Under the pieces are notes generated by a model, which was not told the origin of the DNA, ran no database searches, and was given only the letters and a program-made list of their open reading frames with translations. Source: Kryptolebias marmoratus (Eukaryota > Chordata > Actinopteri > Cyprinodontiformes > Rivulidae). From it: a stretch of 64,000 bases of DNA. Shown in pieces: positions 38,165 to 53,380 of this stretch. The first letter of the stretch is position 1; each line of letters opens with the position of its first letter. The stretch covers positions 6,315,569 to 6,379,568 of the forward strand of contig NC_051443.1 in the NCBI RefSeq assembly GCF_001649575.2, written 5' to 3'. The position numbers were made by a program, and so were the translations under genes.

Positions 38165-38201
38165 ACAGATACATTTGAATGAATCATTCAAATGTATCTG
38201 T
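38165..38201. repeat. Perfect 18-bp-arm palindrome in btf3 intron 1
   Basis: The left arm ACAGATACATTTGAATGA is followed by a single A and then by the exact reverse complement. It can form a long hairpin in the pre-mRNA or a cruciform in DNA. No terminal repeat or target duplication is visible around it. Confidence 0.9.
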
Positions 38202-38613
38202 ATATGTCAGAGAAATAGGCCACACTAAAAGTTTGGTACTCATGGTACTTTTTTTCCCTTACAAACAGCAGGTTAGTTGAAGAGCTGTAGAGATACAGTT
38301 TGAGTTCAGTTCAAATCTGACAGGATCACTGCAGTCCTGCATCTTAGTGAACATCATGTTGGTTAGAAACAAATCAAATAATTAAGTTATGCTGGTTCGT
38401 CTTAATCCACACCACTAATTCTTTGAGTAAGAGTCTTGTTCTCTGGCTGCATGGTGTTTTGTGTTGTGGTTACTGCATTGTGTTTTACATTTAAGTCCAT
38501 AAATTTATTTTAATTATATTGACTTTTTTTTTAAACTTTTAGTTAAATCTCAAGTTTTCCTGTAAACTAACTGCACAGTGACTCTGACACTGTTGGATTT
38601 TGTTTCTTTGTAG

Positions 38614-41453
<2,840 letters not shown>

Positions 41454-41863
41454 AGGAAACGGGAGATGTCAGGACATGGCAGGACCACATGGGGCACAAT
41501 ACGTCTAGAAAATCTATTTGAAGAGGTGGAAAGTTAAAATTAAAAACCCTGAGATGACTAATATGACAACTTTTTCTGTAAAATGTGCAACACCTGATTA
41601 AATTACTTGCATACTCTAAATGAAATTTTTTTAAAGTAATTTAGTAGAATAGTGTCTGTCTGAAAATAGGGGTTGCAGTATTTAGATGTAAGGTATTAAG
41701 TCATTCCACCTGTTTGCCACCAGGTGCTTCAGATGCTTGTTGTGCTCTTTCTGTGCAGTTAGAGATTGTGTGTAAAATGTGGTGTTCGGTGCTCCTGCTG
41801 TATATCTGTTTCTTCTGTTACTGAACCTGAACTCTGTGGCCTCTCTGAAACCCCCATATCTGG

Positions 41864-41869
41864 AATAAA
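41864..41869 (+). terminator. btf3: btf3 polyadenylation signal
   Basis: AATAAA, 411 bases after the btf3 stop codon and on the same strand, with a GT/T-rich stretch about 20-40 bases downstream. This is the best candidate in the 3' UTR. Confidence 0.65.
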
Positions 41870-41899
41870 CCTTTGCTACTGTCAAGAAACAGTCAAGTT

Positions 41900-43025
41900 C
41901 TTTTTTTATAATTTCATTTAAGCTGGTCCAATGGTTAATAAGATATTTTGCTAACCCGACAGACAGTTATGTCTGAGTTTCCCTTTTGGGCTAGTTACCT
42001 CCATGACCTGATAACAGAAAAATGGGGAAATGTTTTTTAAAACAAAACAAAAAAACCAGCCACAATTCCATATTGTTTGTGTAAACAGTCATTTTTACAC
42101 TCAAATGAATATCAAAACAAAAACGACAGAAGCCATAAACGACTGGTGTAAAGCTTGTTGCACACTCCGCAAGAACAAAGTCCGTTCCGGCCAGGATATT
42201 TAATACTTAACGAGAAAGTGGCGCAGAAGTCTATAGCAAGAATTGCAACATTTCCGCAAAAACCACACCCCCTTCAAATTACTGACCAATCACACCCCCA
42301 CATGAGAATAAAAAAAACAGTTCTGCCCGGCCCAAACGAGCTGCCAGAAAAATGAAAGACTCGTCTCGTGACCCTTGGGTGAGAGAACAATTTTCTCAGT
42401 TCTTGCAGAGTGTGGAGCAACTTCAACGTGAGCAGTAACTAAAAGCATCATAATACCCTGTTTGGTTATTTAATTGCAGTGTTCGGTCTTTTTAAAATTC
42501 ACAACACATCTAAATACAAGGAAAAACTGATATTCTGAATAATTCAAATAAGTAAGTCCAGTCCCATCAACACAAACAGCTACATATCACAAATGGTTAA
42601 ACCTTGTGTGCTTGAGATGAAAATGTTTCATTAAAATTCTTTAACATTAACTATCATGGTAAATAGGATATGAAAAAACCTCTTAAATTATGGTGTAAAA
42701 TGAACAAACACTCAAAGTTAAAACAACGCAATGCACTTTTTGCAGCAAACTTCAGGTGAACTGCAGTGAAGAACTTTTCCATCAGTGTATCATGAATAAA
42801 TTCTGAACAATAAAGTGCAGAGTATGACACCTTCAGGAAGGGCAGAACTGAAAATTCACACAGAAAAAAAACATGTGCATCAGGCCCACAAGTTAAAATA
42901 AATAATTATATAAAAATGCTGCCTTTTTAAATATATTTTTAAAAGAAAATCTTCCTGCAGGCTAACAGACTTGTTCAGCACCCAGAAATGTCCTTTCAAG
43001 ATCTGTTGTCCTTCAGTACAACAGT
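41900..43025. other. Convergent intergenic space and ankra2 3' UTR
   Basis: A short family A fragment (about 41925-41975, 'ataagatattttgctaac') follows btf3. The remainder up to the ankra2 stop codon is AT-rich and includes the ankra2 3' UTR, whose end cannot be fixed. Confidence 0.5.
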
Positions 43026-46000
43026 TCACTCTCTGATTCCCATCAGTAGCTTCAGTAAATGTGTCTCCATCACCTGTTGAACTGAACACACAGACGCGGT
43101 TTTTGTAAGCAGGACTGTAGAATCACCAACACAGATGAACAAACCTCAGAAGAAAAAGAAAGTCCGCCCACCCTTTTTCAGTTCTAGGGTTTATGTTTCA
43201 GGACATAATAAAAATGATCTGGTCTTCACCAGGTTTTAAAATGTAGGAAATTGAACTTCAAGTGAACAAATACACAACAGATTCCGCCATGTCATTATTT
43301 CTTAAACAAAAACAACCAAAATGGAAAAGCTGTGTGTGAAAACCTCAGTCCACCCTTTCTGCTTCCACAGGATTTCAGAGGTTCCGTATCATCCAGGTGC
43401 TACTGATCAGATGTATTGATTAACTGATCATCATCAGTGTGATCAGCTCTATAAAAGCAGGAGTTTTGTCAGTTTGCTGGTTTGGAGCATACAGGTGAGT
43501 GTTAACACAATGCCAAGGTGGAAATACGTCAGCAATGACCTTAGAGAAGCAACTGTTGCTGCTCATCAATCTGAGAAGGATTAACGGTCATTCCCAAACT
43601 ATTTGGAGTCCATCATTCTACAGAGAGGAAGATTATTCACAAGTGGAAAACATTTAGGATAACTTCCAAGCAAATTCACCCCATGGTCAGACCATGCAAT
43701 GCTCAGGAAAATTACAAAAAACCCAAGAGCTCCATCTGAGACTCTACAGGCTGCTGTTATCAGATTAAAGGTTAGAGGTAATGACAGGATGGTTAGAAAA
43801 GGCAGAACAAGAAGGACTTGTTTAGAAGGGTAGCAGGAGAAATCCTTTTCTCTATGGCAGCATGACTTAGGTTTGAAAAGTTTCATCTGAACAAATCACA
43901 AGACCTTAACAACCCACAATGCACAGCAGCACATTTGGAGCAAACGCAGCATATTGACACAAACACCTCATACAAATTGAAGCATGGTGGTGGAAGGCTG
44001 ATGGTTTGGGCATCGAGTCGAAAATGAACTCCTCTTTGGACCAAAGGATCCTACACTCAAATGTGAGGTCATCTGTCTGACAGCTGAAGCTTGGACCAAA
44101 CTGGACCACGATTCAACAGAACAATGATCCCAAACACAGCAGCTGATCTACATGAAGTCCAGAACCTCAACCTGACTGAAGAGCTGTGGTCGGACATGGT
44201 GGAATCTGTTGTGTGTTTTTGTTCACTTGAGACTAGATTTGAATCATTTTAAAACCTGGTAAAGACCAGATCATTTTTATAAGGTCTTTATATGAAAATT
44301 ACTTTAATCATTATCAAACCTTTCCAGAATTCGCAACATTTTGCAACCCTAATTATGACAGTCTAACAAAATAGGAGGATATTCTGTATGATTTCATGCA
44401 GGTCTAGTTACTCTTCAGTGCTAAATACAGCCAAAGACAATGTTTTATTTTCAGATACCATTTCGATGGCCCATCGCCACTGCCATGTCCATGGCGTTGA
44501 ATCCGGAATCTGACTCCACAGTCGTATCAGCGCCACTCTCTGAAAAACATAAATCACACCACAAAATAATTAAACTGCAGCATAATGTACAAGGTAAAAA
44601 GGCAGATAATGTTTACTTGTTTTACTAAAAAGTTATCATTTCACCTAATAAAATCTCCACACAGCGCACGTGGTTTCCATGGACAGCGTACAGCAGAGGA
44701 GCTCCTCCGTTCTGAAACGCACCAAACGCATGTTAAACTACATCACCAATTTATATTGTTGCCCACTTTGTTAAACGAGGTTCAGTGAGGTAAATCAGTT
44801 CTCACCCAGTCATATTCGTTGACATCCACTCCACAGTCAATCAGCATCTTTACAATGTCAGTGTAACCCTTACTGCAGGCCAGAGACAGAGCACTTTCCC
44901 TCCCTTTGGCCAGCAGGTTGGGGTCAGCCCCCTGCAGCCATAGTTGATACAGAATATTTCAGTGAATTAATGCTTTCTCTTTGACATTTAAGCAAACAAT
45001 GGGATGAGTTGTTTCTGGCCGTACGTTTTGCAGAAGAAACTCAACAACAGCGATTTGTCCGTGTGCAGCAGCCCACATCAGAGGGGTGAACCCTTCCTCG
45101 TCTTGGAGGTTGATTACGGTTTCTGTTGGCATGAATATAAAAACATTTAAAGTTACATTTAGGACATTTGCAAGTACATTGCAGGCACAATGAAAAATGA
45201 ATGAGTAAACGTAGACATAATGGTATGGTGCATGTCACATCAGTTTGTTCTAAAGTGTCAAGAAGCGTTGCTTTGTGTTAAAAATAAAGTACGGATAAGA
45301 TTTGGCTGTATTTTCTCTACAGTTCACTTGTTTTACCTTATTTAAGCTACTGAGCAGAGATCTGGGGCAAAATTACATTCAATTCACTTTTCTATTCTTA
45401 CCAAAAACAAACAAAACGTTGTTCAGGTAATTTATAATGTGGGTTTTGGCGATCATACAAATCCAATATTCTTACATCTTAAAATATTGGAATTTTAAGA
45501 TTTGGAGAAAAACCACACAGCCCATTTTTTGTTCTCAACAATCAGGAAATATCTAAAATATGTTTTTTGTAAAAAACAGGAAGTTACAATTCAAGGTGTC
45601 TCTGCAACTTTCAAACTGTTTATGTGTGTACGACTAGAAAAAGGTTTGTTTGTGCATGTGGAGGGAGGCTATAGCTCATAGATCTTTGGGTTAAATAGCT
45701 CAGCTTTTATCAAAGCTTAATATTACTGAGAAATTTCACTCTGGTGTGACTGCAAACTCAATATGTTATGTTTCTGGGCTGCTGGCATGAGGGGAAAAAA
45801 AACAGAGGATAAAACTTTAAGTTGGGGAAATTGAGAAAAGGCAGTATACATTATTTACCATATATTAGATCATTTAAGAGAAAAAACAATAGTTTTATTG
45901 GTTTAGTTTCAAACACTAGTGGTTATGAGGGTTAATGCATAAATTCACAGTGATAAAGCGTGTACCTTGTTCTATCCTGCTGGCCAAAAACACCATTTCT

Positions 46001-46669
46001 CCCTGAGCTGCCAGCTGATGAATTGACAAAGCTGAAAGAAAAAGAAACATTCATGAGGAAAGGTCACAACATGGATCTGAGATTTCATGCTTACTTTGTA
46101 AAGATCTAAGTTGAACCAACAGAAGTATTTACAATGAACCAAAAGAGGTGTGGAGGAAACCTCGTTCCCACGGTGTTTGTTGGTCAATGTGGTGGACTGC
46201 TTGATCGGGGAGAAGTGTTTTGTGGTGGATGGGGTGTAAACATGGCGCACTTGGATACCCGGTGAAGGTGAAGTCTGGATATTGCACTCAGCTGAAAGAA
46301 AGAAATCCGTTTGTTGTATAACCACGCTGCATTTCTGTTTACGTGACACACGGTAGACAGATTGTTCTTACCTTTAAATAAAACCGAAGCCACCTCCAGG
46401 TCCGAGTTCACCTGGTCCTGGATGTTCTTGCTGTCCTCCTCGTTGAGTGACTTCACAAATCTGGAGCACACGTTCATGTCAAAGCGGTTGGGCAGAATAA
46501 ACTTGATGCCCATGGCCACATTTTGGGGGTCTGTGTCATCGGGGGACCCACCCACCGACTGCTCAGTCTTTATGGCACTCAGATCGGGAACCACGCAGAT
46601 CCTCTCCACGTCCTCCGAGACCAAAGGACACTGCGCGGTCCCCTCACCTGGGACGGTAACATTCTCCAT
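43026..46669 (-). CDS. ankra2: Ankyrin repeat family A protein 2, 316 aa
   Basis: Eight coding exons on the minus strand: 46669-46372, 46291-46133, 46031-45966, 45122-45025, 44931-44806, 44711-44645, 44539-44459 and 43081-43026. All have GT/AG borders and compatible phases; the sum is 951 bases. Human ANKRA2 has 313 residues. ANKRA2 is a soluble adaptor whose ankyrin repeats bind PxLPxI/L-type motifs, for example in class IIa histone deacetylases, and the tail of megalin. Conserved blocks are [39 protein letters not shown] and the repeats [40 protein letters not shown] and [12 protein letters not shown]. The last exon ([17 protein letters not shown]) was found only by matching the expected C-terminus. 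It lies beyond a transposon in intron 7. The N-terminal 40 residues are poorly conserved. Confidence 0.94.
43163..44280 (+). mobile_element. Tc1-like transposon relic inside ankra2 intron 7
   Basis: Inverted repeats of about 75 bases face each other at 43208-43283 and 44205-44280, sharing 'ataaaaatgatctggtct' and 'accaggttttaaaatg'. On the plus strand from 43511 a transposase remnant reads [20 protein letters not shown], with stops and frame changes after it. Farther on come 'ttgaagcatggtggtggaagg' and 'ccaaacacagcagctgat' blocks typical of Tc1-like genes. The right end is truncated relative to the sister copy at 60683-62928. It fills most of the 1377-base intron. Confidence 0.8.
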
Positions 46670-46689
46670 CCCGTTACTGAGCTAACACA

Positions 46690-47060
46690 CCGAGACTCAA
46701 CTGAGGTCACCGCGCGCCTAAAACACCACGACGAAAGCAGAAATCACCGGTAAATGATGCAGAACACTAGCGAACCTCACCGTTAGCCACTTGTTAGCAT
46801 GACAGTTATCGTAACCTTTCATTAGTCAGAGTACATGTAAGGAGAAAAAAAAAACATTTTACCATGTACACGACTTGTGCATAAACGTTACCAAAACAGT
46901 TTAACTAAAATGAAACAATTCTCAGTTTATGCAACATTTCTATTCACGAGTAATCTTAAAATCTGATAGCCTGCATCTCTGTCGGTGTTTTGATTGATTT
47001 GCACATGCGCAAGGTGCTCCTCTTCTTCGGTGGTGTTTATTGGTGATTGGCAGCCAGTTT
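46690..47060. promoter_or_regulatory. ankra2: Presumed ankra2 promoter region
   Basis: The first 60 bases upstream of the start codon are GC-richer (46690-46740). An NRF1-like GCGCATGTGC (reverse of 47003-47012) lies about 340 bases upstream. No TATA box is seen. The assignment rests on position and weak motifs only. Confidence 0.35.
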
Positions 47061-47135
47061 CAAAGTGCATTACCGCCACCTACTGGACTAAATAACTAAA
47101 GAACTGCAGATACAAAAACTGACAAAAAAATTATT

Positions 47136-48238
47136 TTGTATTTTATTTTCCTACTCCGCTCACAGATCATAAAGTCAATATATATTTCACTAAATCTGAC
47201 TAATAGCCATTCACAGAATAGGAAAGCATACTGGATCCTAAACAATGCATTACTTAAATTAGACACAGTAAAACAAAAAAATCTGCCAAACAATCTCTTA
47301 TTTTTTTTGACAAAGCTAACACTGAAAAAATATGGTGCCACCTGGGAACTATTTAGACAGTATGGTTCCGATTTTAAAAAGTCCAAGAAAGCTGAAGAAA
47401 CGTGATTCTTAATGTGAGATTTGCAATTCTACTCTAACAATAAATTAAATACTTTTTTCTATTAATCATTTACAAAATAACAATAGGGGAGTTCTACAAG
47501 CAATTTAATGACCAACTTGCTCCCTTTCTTGCCAAAGTTTTGAAAAAGGCACTTTCCCCCTACCTTAAATCAAGGACCTCTTACCCTTATATTTAAGCCC
47601 AAAAAAGACAAACTACTCATTGATAATTGGTGTCCTATATGTCTTTTAAATAATAATTATAAAATCCTTGCATCAGTATTTGCAAAAAGACTTAAACCGG
47701 TACTAAATACAATTATTGGAGAGACACATAAGCACATTTCCAATAACATATGCTTTGTTCTTGATATTATGGGCTATTCAGAATTAATTACTGATAATTG
47801 TTTCATACTCTTCTTAGACTTTTAGAAAGCGTTTGATTCCATTAATCACAACTTTATCCTCAGCTGTCTTCATAAATGTGGATTTGGTCCTTACTTCTGC
47901 AATACAGGTAAAACATTATATAATAACACTAATTGCTCTGTCAAATTAAAAAAAATGGTACCTACCCTAGATTCAATTTAAATCGAGGAATTAGGCAGGG
48001 TTGCCAAGTCTCCCCTTATCTCTTTCTTTTAGCTGCTCAAATTCTTGCTGACTACATTTCTATAAATCAACTTAAAGGTATTTCTGTTTTTGGTAAACAA
48101 ATCTGAATTAGTCAGTTTGTTGATGATACTACTCTTTTTTGAGATAGTAGTCAAGTTTGTCATGCTGTAAACTTAATTCAAACTTTTTCTCATGAATCAG
48201 GACTTAATTTGAATATAAACAAATGTGATTTTTTTTTG
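47136..48238 (+). mobile_element. L1/Tx1-like LINE fragment
   Basis: Broken frames on the plus strand match fish L1/Tx1 reverse transcriptase. In order: NRKAYWILNNALLKLDTV and KKYGATWELFRQYGSDFKKS (linker), ICFVLDIMGYSELI, FILFLDF-KAFDSINHNFI, GIRQGCQVSPYLF-type sequence, and SQFVDDTTLF-type sequence with the D-D pair of the active site. Many stops and shifts make it inactive. It is truncated at both ends and its right end abuts the stop codon of the Myb/SANT-like fragment. Confidence 0.75.
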
Positions 48239-48830
48239 GTTAATCTTTGACATGTTTGTATGCATCGATAAGAGTTTCCCACTTCCTAGCAACCTTTTCG
48301 GGATTAAACGTCTGCTTGAAGTGTCCTGTCAGTTTCTCAGCAGACTCGATCCACAACAATTTTTTGTTGGCTTTAGCTGTCTGAAGCTGAGCATTGAGTT
48401 TCGCCAGGGTTTTCGTCAGGTCTCTATTGTCCTTCACACGGTCATGAATGAGCTCTATTACAAACAATGTCTGTTTCTTACTGAAGCTTTTATTTGGTGG
48501 GTTAGAGCTGGTTGAAGGGCTGCTCGCTGTGCTGTAATACTCACACTCAACTGAAACAAAACAAAAAGCAAAAAGTTTAGCAAGATAGAATTTTGCTAAC
48601 TATATTGCTATCGTTTATGGTACTATTCGTATTGTTACTACTACTAATATCTGGTAAAACTCGAGAGGTTGCACAAGGTGAACTTTCACACTGAGGCCCT
48701 CGTCCATGTAATATATTGACGGCTCCTCTGCACTCTGATCCAGGCGGCCAGGGAAAGGAGTCCTTCTCTCCTCATCCACAAACATGTTAAGGTCCATGTC
48801 GAGGTAGACTGACAAAACAACACATGCACG
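48239..48830 (-). pseudogene. Myb/SANT-like DNA-binding gene fragment, two exon pieces
   Basis: One minus-strand piece (about 48553-48239) starts after a good acceptor (ttttgtttcag) and reads ECEYYSTASSPSTSS, then KKQTLFVIELIHDRVKDN and FNPEKVARKWETLIDAYKHV. This is the end of a Myb/SANT-like (trihelix) domain, and a stop lies right at the border with the LINE. A second piece (about 48808-48650), after another acceptor, reads MDLNMFVDEERRTPFPGRLD. I found no donor that joins the two in phase. Such proteins are often encoded by PIF/Harbinger elements or domesticated from them. The gene appears cut off by the LINE. Confidence 0.45.
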
Positions 48831-49849
48831 GTTATCACACAAACAACCAGGCTACAGCCTCACACAGTTATCAGTAACAAACAATGTAAAGTTCTCACAC
48901 ACACACTAAGGTCACTGGAGACCTAAGATAATTTTTTGGCCATTGTTGAATGTAGTTTCATAGTGAATTAAACCTAAATGCCAGCGTAGTTTTGGCATTG
49001 CTTTATAAAATTTCAGCCACCAGGGCTTTAACTAAACGTAAACACCCAGACTTTTGTTTATTATTATTTGTTTTATTACTTTCTTCAAGCCATTCTGAAA
49101 TGTTTAAAAAAACAAATAAACTCATGGCGGTTACAGCCATATATAGAGAGAGTACCAGTTCCTCCTATTAGCATTTCGTTGTCTGCCTAATAATGTTAGC
49201 TACGATGACATAATGGTCAAATAACCAAAATTACTTTTCAATCTTACTTGGAAAAGATAACCCCACGTGATCTATTTTCAATACTGCACCGGTTTTTGCA
49301 ACCGTAGGCTGAGCAAAATCCAGTCGTAGCTGCTCGCTCTGTGTTTACTCCTGTTGGCTCTTAGAGAGAGGAGAGACCCATCCAATATGGTGGCGACGCA
49401 GGATGCGCTCTAGCACTTAATGAGGCATCTATGTATTCATGTCTGCGGCTACAACACTGTTAATATTAATGATAATAATAACAGAGCGGCACAACGTAAC
49501 GTCCTGCACATAAACAGTTTTAATACTTGCGATATACACATTAAAAAGTACTAGTTGTACAAGTGATTAAATGTGAAAAGCAATTAAGAACAAATATTAA
49601 CAGTAAAAGTAAGAGAGTTTACTTAATAACGTTGCGAGTAGCAGCCATCCTAACTAGGAGTAGTTGGAGTTGCTCCCACTTTCCGAGTGGGATGTCCCAC
49701 CTGAGGTGTTCCCGTTGAAATTTATGACTAGGAACTTGGAAATTTCCATTTCCCAGGACTACTGAAACGTCACAAAGTAATAAGTTCAGTTTATGTTCTG
49801 GACTTTATTATTATTACCTGTAAAGTTGACACCATGAGTGAAATGTGAA

Positions 49850-50640
49850 ACAGTGACTTATGATAAAAATAGCTAATGTAATTCCATTATACAAAACTGG
49901 GAACAAACATCACTTTACCAATTACAGACCAGTTTCTTTGCTGCCACAATTATCAAAAATATTAGAGAAACTGTTTAACAAACAGCTGGAATCATTTATG
50001 GAAAAGTATAAACTGATTAGTGAAAGTAAATATGGATTCAGATTACAACAATCAACAACATTAGCCATCATGATATAATAATAAATAAACTGGAAAGATA
50101 GAGGGACTATTAAATTGGATCAAAAGTTATTTGGAAAACAGAAAACAATATGTACAGATGGAAAATTTCTGAATGTGTGGACATTGCTTGTGGTATTCCT
50201 TAGGGTTCAGTGTTGCGGCCTAAATTATTCATTATTTACATAAATGATGTATGTTATATGACACAAAATATTAAAACTGTTTTATTTTTAAATGACACAA
50301 ACGTCTTTTTTGTTGGAGATGATATAGAGTGGTTGCTTGATGATGTAACTAAACCTATGAACAAATTAAAACTGGTTTGAAAAGAAAAAGTTGTCCTTAA
50401 ATATGACTAAAACAATAATAATGCTGTTTGGGAATAGTAGGTCAAATAAAGAAATCAAAAGAAGGATATATGGTGTAAACATTGAAAGAGTAAATGATTA
50501 CAGATTTCTTGGGGTCATAAAATAACATGGAAACCTCAAACTAGATACAAAGTAAACTGTCAAAAAGTCTATTCATTTAAATAAAGCCAGACATGTTCTA
50601 GAGGAAACAGGTTTTTACATTCTTTACTGTTCACTAGTCT
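49850..50640 (+). mobile_element. CR1/jockey-type LINE fragment (reverse transcriptase)
   Basis: The first 72 codons are open: VIPLYKTGNKHHFTNYRPVS, then LLPQLSKILEKLFNKQLESF and SKYGFR. Farther on come NWIKSYLENRKQYVQM, DIACGIP-GSVL-PKLFIIYI and VLFLNDTN, where the usual FADDTN pair is damaged. A large internal deletion removes the motif between SKYGFR and INKLER. The element is dead. Confidence 0.75.
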
Positions 50641-52009
50641 TATCTCATCTGAGTTGTTGTGAAGAGTTATGGGGCAACTACAGAACTTCACTACAGTCAT
50701 TAATAACATTGTGCAAAACGTGCAAAAAAGTAATCAATAAGGTCGGTTATTTGGATCATACAACACATTATTCATAAAATCCAAACTGTTAAAATCTGCT
50801 GACATAGAGGAAAAATTATTTCTTACCAGGAAACATTCAAAAGGTTTTCTTTAAAAAGGAAGGACTTTATAATTTAAGGGAAAATGTAAATTTTAAATTT
50901 TAAAATACAGAACCACAGGATAAAGCTTTTGTATATCAGTATGTGGGGTGAAGCTGTGGATATCAATGTTATTGTTGCTGTTTAATGAAGTTGTCAATTA
51001 TTACTGCATATATTGCATATTGATGTAACATATTAGGAGGTATTGATGCTTACTCATCATCCACATATGAATGCATTGTAGCAGTTATAGATATGAATAT
51101 ATTAAATACTAATTAAGAAAGAATGTTGACAAAAGCCCCGAGGTCAGTGGCAGAGTAACTTTAAATGCTGGATCAGGTATTTCTAGAGTCCTGCCAACAG
51201 AGGGCGCTATTGTCTAAAAGGTTAAAATTGCACGTGACCTAAATAAAGACTCTTCTCCGTCCAAATGGTCTTAAATCGTTTTATCTCGAAGAATTAAAAC
51301 TAACAACAGCCAAAAAAGAAACAAAACATCATTATTAGGGATTATTTAAATAGCTAACTGTGTTCTTATGACAATATATTGTAGCCTCTTATCCGTGTCC
51401 TCATTTATTTTGATGTCTGAAGGCAGAAATGGTGGGAAAATCCTCCTAATCCTCTTTTTTTCACATGAAATAAATCATCATAAACATATTTCTTCTAAGT
51501 GACTGTGATCAGAATCCCAATTAAAAATTCAAACTGATTGTGTTTCTTGCTCTGTTCTGATCTTGAATAAGAATTGACCTTTTTTCTTAAACCCCAAAAG
51601 GTTTAGATTATCTTTGCTGTCCGAGTAAATCGAAAAACACATATTTTGAAAATGTTGTGTATTTTTACCGCAAGGTAAAATCACAGCATTTCAGTAATAA
51701 TATCAAACCTGAAAGAGCACTTATTGTAATGTTTTTTATGTTCATATTTTTTTTACTTTAGAGGTACATTAGATAAGGTTTACATGATTTGAATATGACA
51801 CAAAATGACTTATTTCATTGCTACAGTACTTTTTTGGGGTCTAAAACAGTTGTTGTAGTATTTGACACATTTTATTGGGTAGCAGCAGGAAGTGTAAGAA
51901 ACATGCTAATTTTTTGGTGTAAAAATGGAAACTAGGTAATCATTAACTAAATGGTTTAATGTGAAAAAGTTACCTAGTTAAATAGAATAGGAGCCGTAAC
52001 CGATTCAAC
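50641..52009. other. Intergenic, no gene recognised
   Basis: The first 300 bases may still be LINE-derived ('RHVLEETGFYILYCSLV'-like translation). The rest is AT-rich without supported features. Confidence 0.5.
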
Positions 52010-53380
52010 CCAACTTTATTGTAAAGTGCTTTAAACTCGACCAAAGTGCTGTTCAGAGTTGACAAGAAAACAGTTCATGCAAGACAAAAATACAATTAAA
52101 ACACAAGAAAATTCAAAATTCAAACCAAGCATTTTCTTTACCTGCGTTTTCCTTTCTGGGTCACAGGGGAGCTGGTGCCTATCTCCAGAGGTCACCGTGT
52201 GAGACGGGGGACACTCTAGACAGGTTCAAAGAACAATAAAAAATACATTAAAATCAGCTCTTTACAAAGTGTTAAAAGCCAAGGATAAGAAATGGGTTGA
52301 AAGAAGCGTTTTAAAAGCAGACAGCGAAGAGGACGTTTTTGAGATGGAGGGGCAGCAGCTCGGTCCACTGACCTGAGAGTCTGACAGAGAGCGGGTAGGT
52401 TTGTGGAGGTATTTTAATAAAATAAAATATTATTATGGCCAGCAGCTTTAAACGATTAAAACTCCTTTTAACAAGTGCCCTGATCTGGCTGTTTAGCTGA
52501 AGCTCAGGATCCAGTTTGACCCCAAGTTCCTCCACTCAGTTTGCTGTACTGGGCCAACATCCTAAATCTACAGGGGAGGTCCCAGTGGTGCCACCAAAAA
52601 CCACCATTTCGGTTTTGGTTTCATTAAGATTCAAAAGGTTAAATGCCAGCCTGCCCTTTTTGTCCTCAAGACACCTAACAAGCAGACTGATGGAGTTTGA
52701 ATCTGTTTTTTTTTTTACATCTTTTAGAGGGACATAAATCTGACTGCCATATGCGTAGCAATGGAACAAAACGCCATGTTTTCTGAGTACGGAACCAAGT
52801 GAGAGCTGACGGAGAGAGAAAAGAAGAGGGCCTAAAACTGAGCCTTGTAGGACTTCACAAGAAAGAGGAGAAAAAGAGGATACTGAACCATCAAGGCTAA
52901 CACAGAACGTCTGGTTTACCAAATAGAACCTGAACCATTCCAGAGCAATGGCCCTGATTCCCACCCACTGTTCCAAACAAGGTCACAGAATATCATGGTC
53001 CACAGCGTCAGAGGCAGATGTTAGATCTAAAATCACAAGGATGACACAGTCACCAGGGTCAGTAGCTGAAAGGACATTATTAAAAACTTTAAAAAGAGCT
53101 GATTAGTTGTTGCTCCTCACAAAGGATGAATAACTGACTGCACTATCCTCTCCAGGCCTTTTGGAGGTAAGAGAACCTTTAGAAACTGGCCTAAAAATAG
53201 CAAAAATGGTGGTATCCAGCCCAGGTTTTTTATTTAGAAGGACCAGGGACCACACCAGAGGACGAACTACTGTTGATAAGTTCAGATACTCGGAGAGTGG
53301 GGAAAAACCTCTTTAAAAGGGAGGAGGGACAGTATTGTTTGGAGAACCCAATGACTTCAAATGACTCATAATCTCCTAAA
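52010..53380 (-). mobile_element. L2-type LINE fragment (reverse transcriptase and 3' tail)
   Basis: On the minus strand the order is VILVILDLTSASDAVDHDIL, VGIRAIALEWFRFYLVNQTF, LSCEVLQGSVLGPLLFS, FHCYAYGSQIYVPLK (usual motif CYADDTQIY, both aspartates lost), LNLNETKTEMVVFGG and LNSQIRALVKRSFNRLK. This is the L2/Maui arrangement. The 3' end includes 'aaagtgctttacaataaag' near 52021-52035. The lost YADD-type motif makes it inactive. Part of the 3' region (52140-52215) looks like a second repeat insertion. Confidence 0.8.

Noticed and set aside
47096..47386. Minus-strand frame of 96 codons
   Set aside because: It is antisense to the L1/Tx1 linker sequence on the plus strand.
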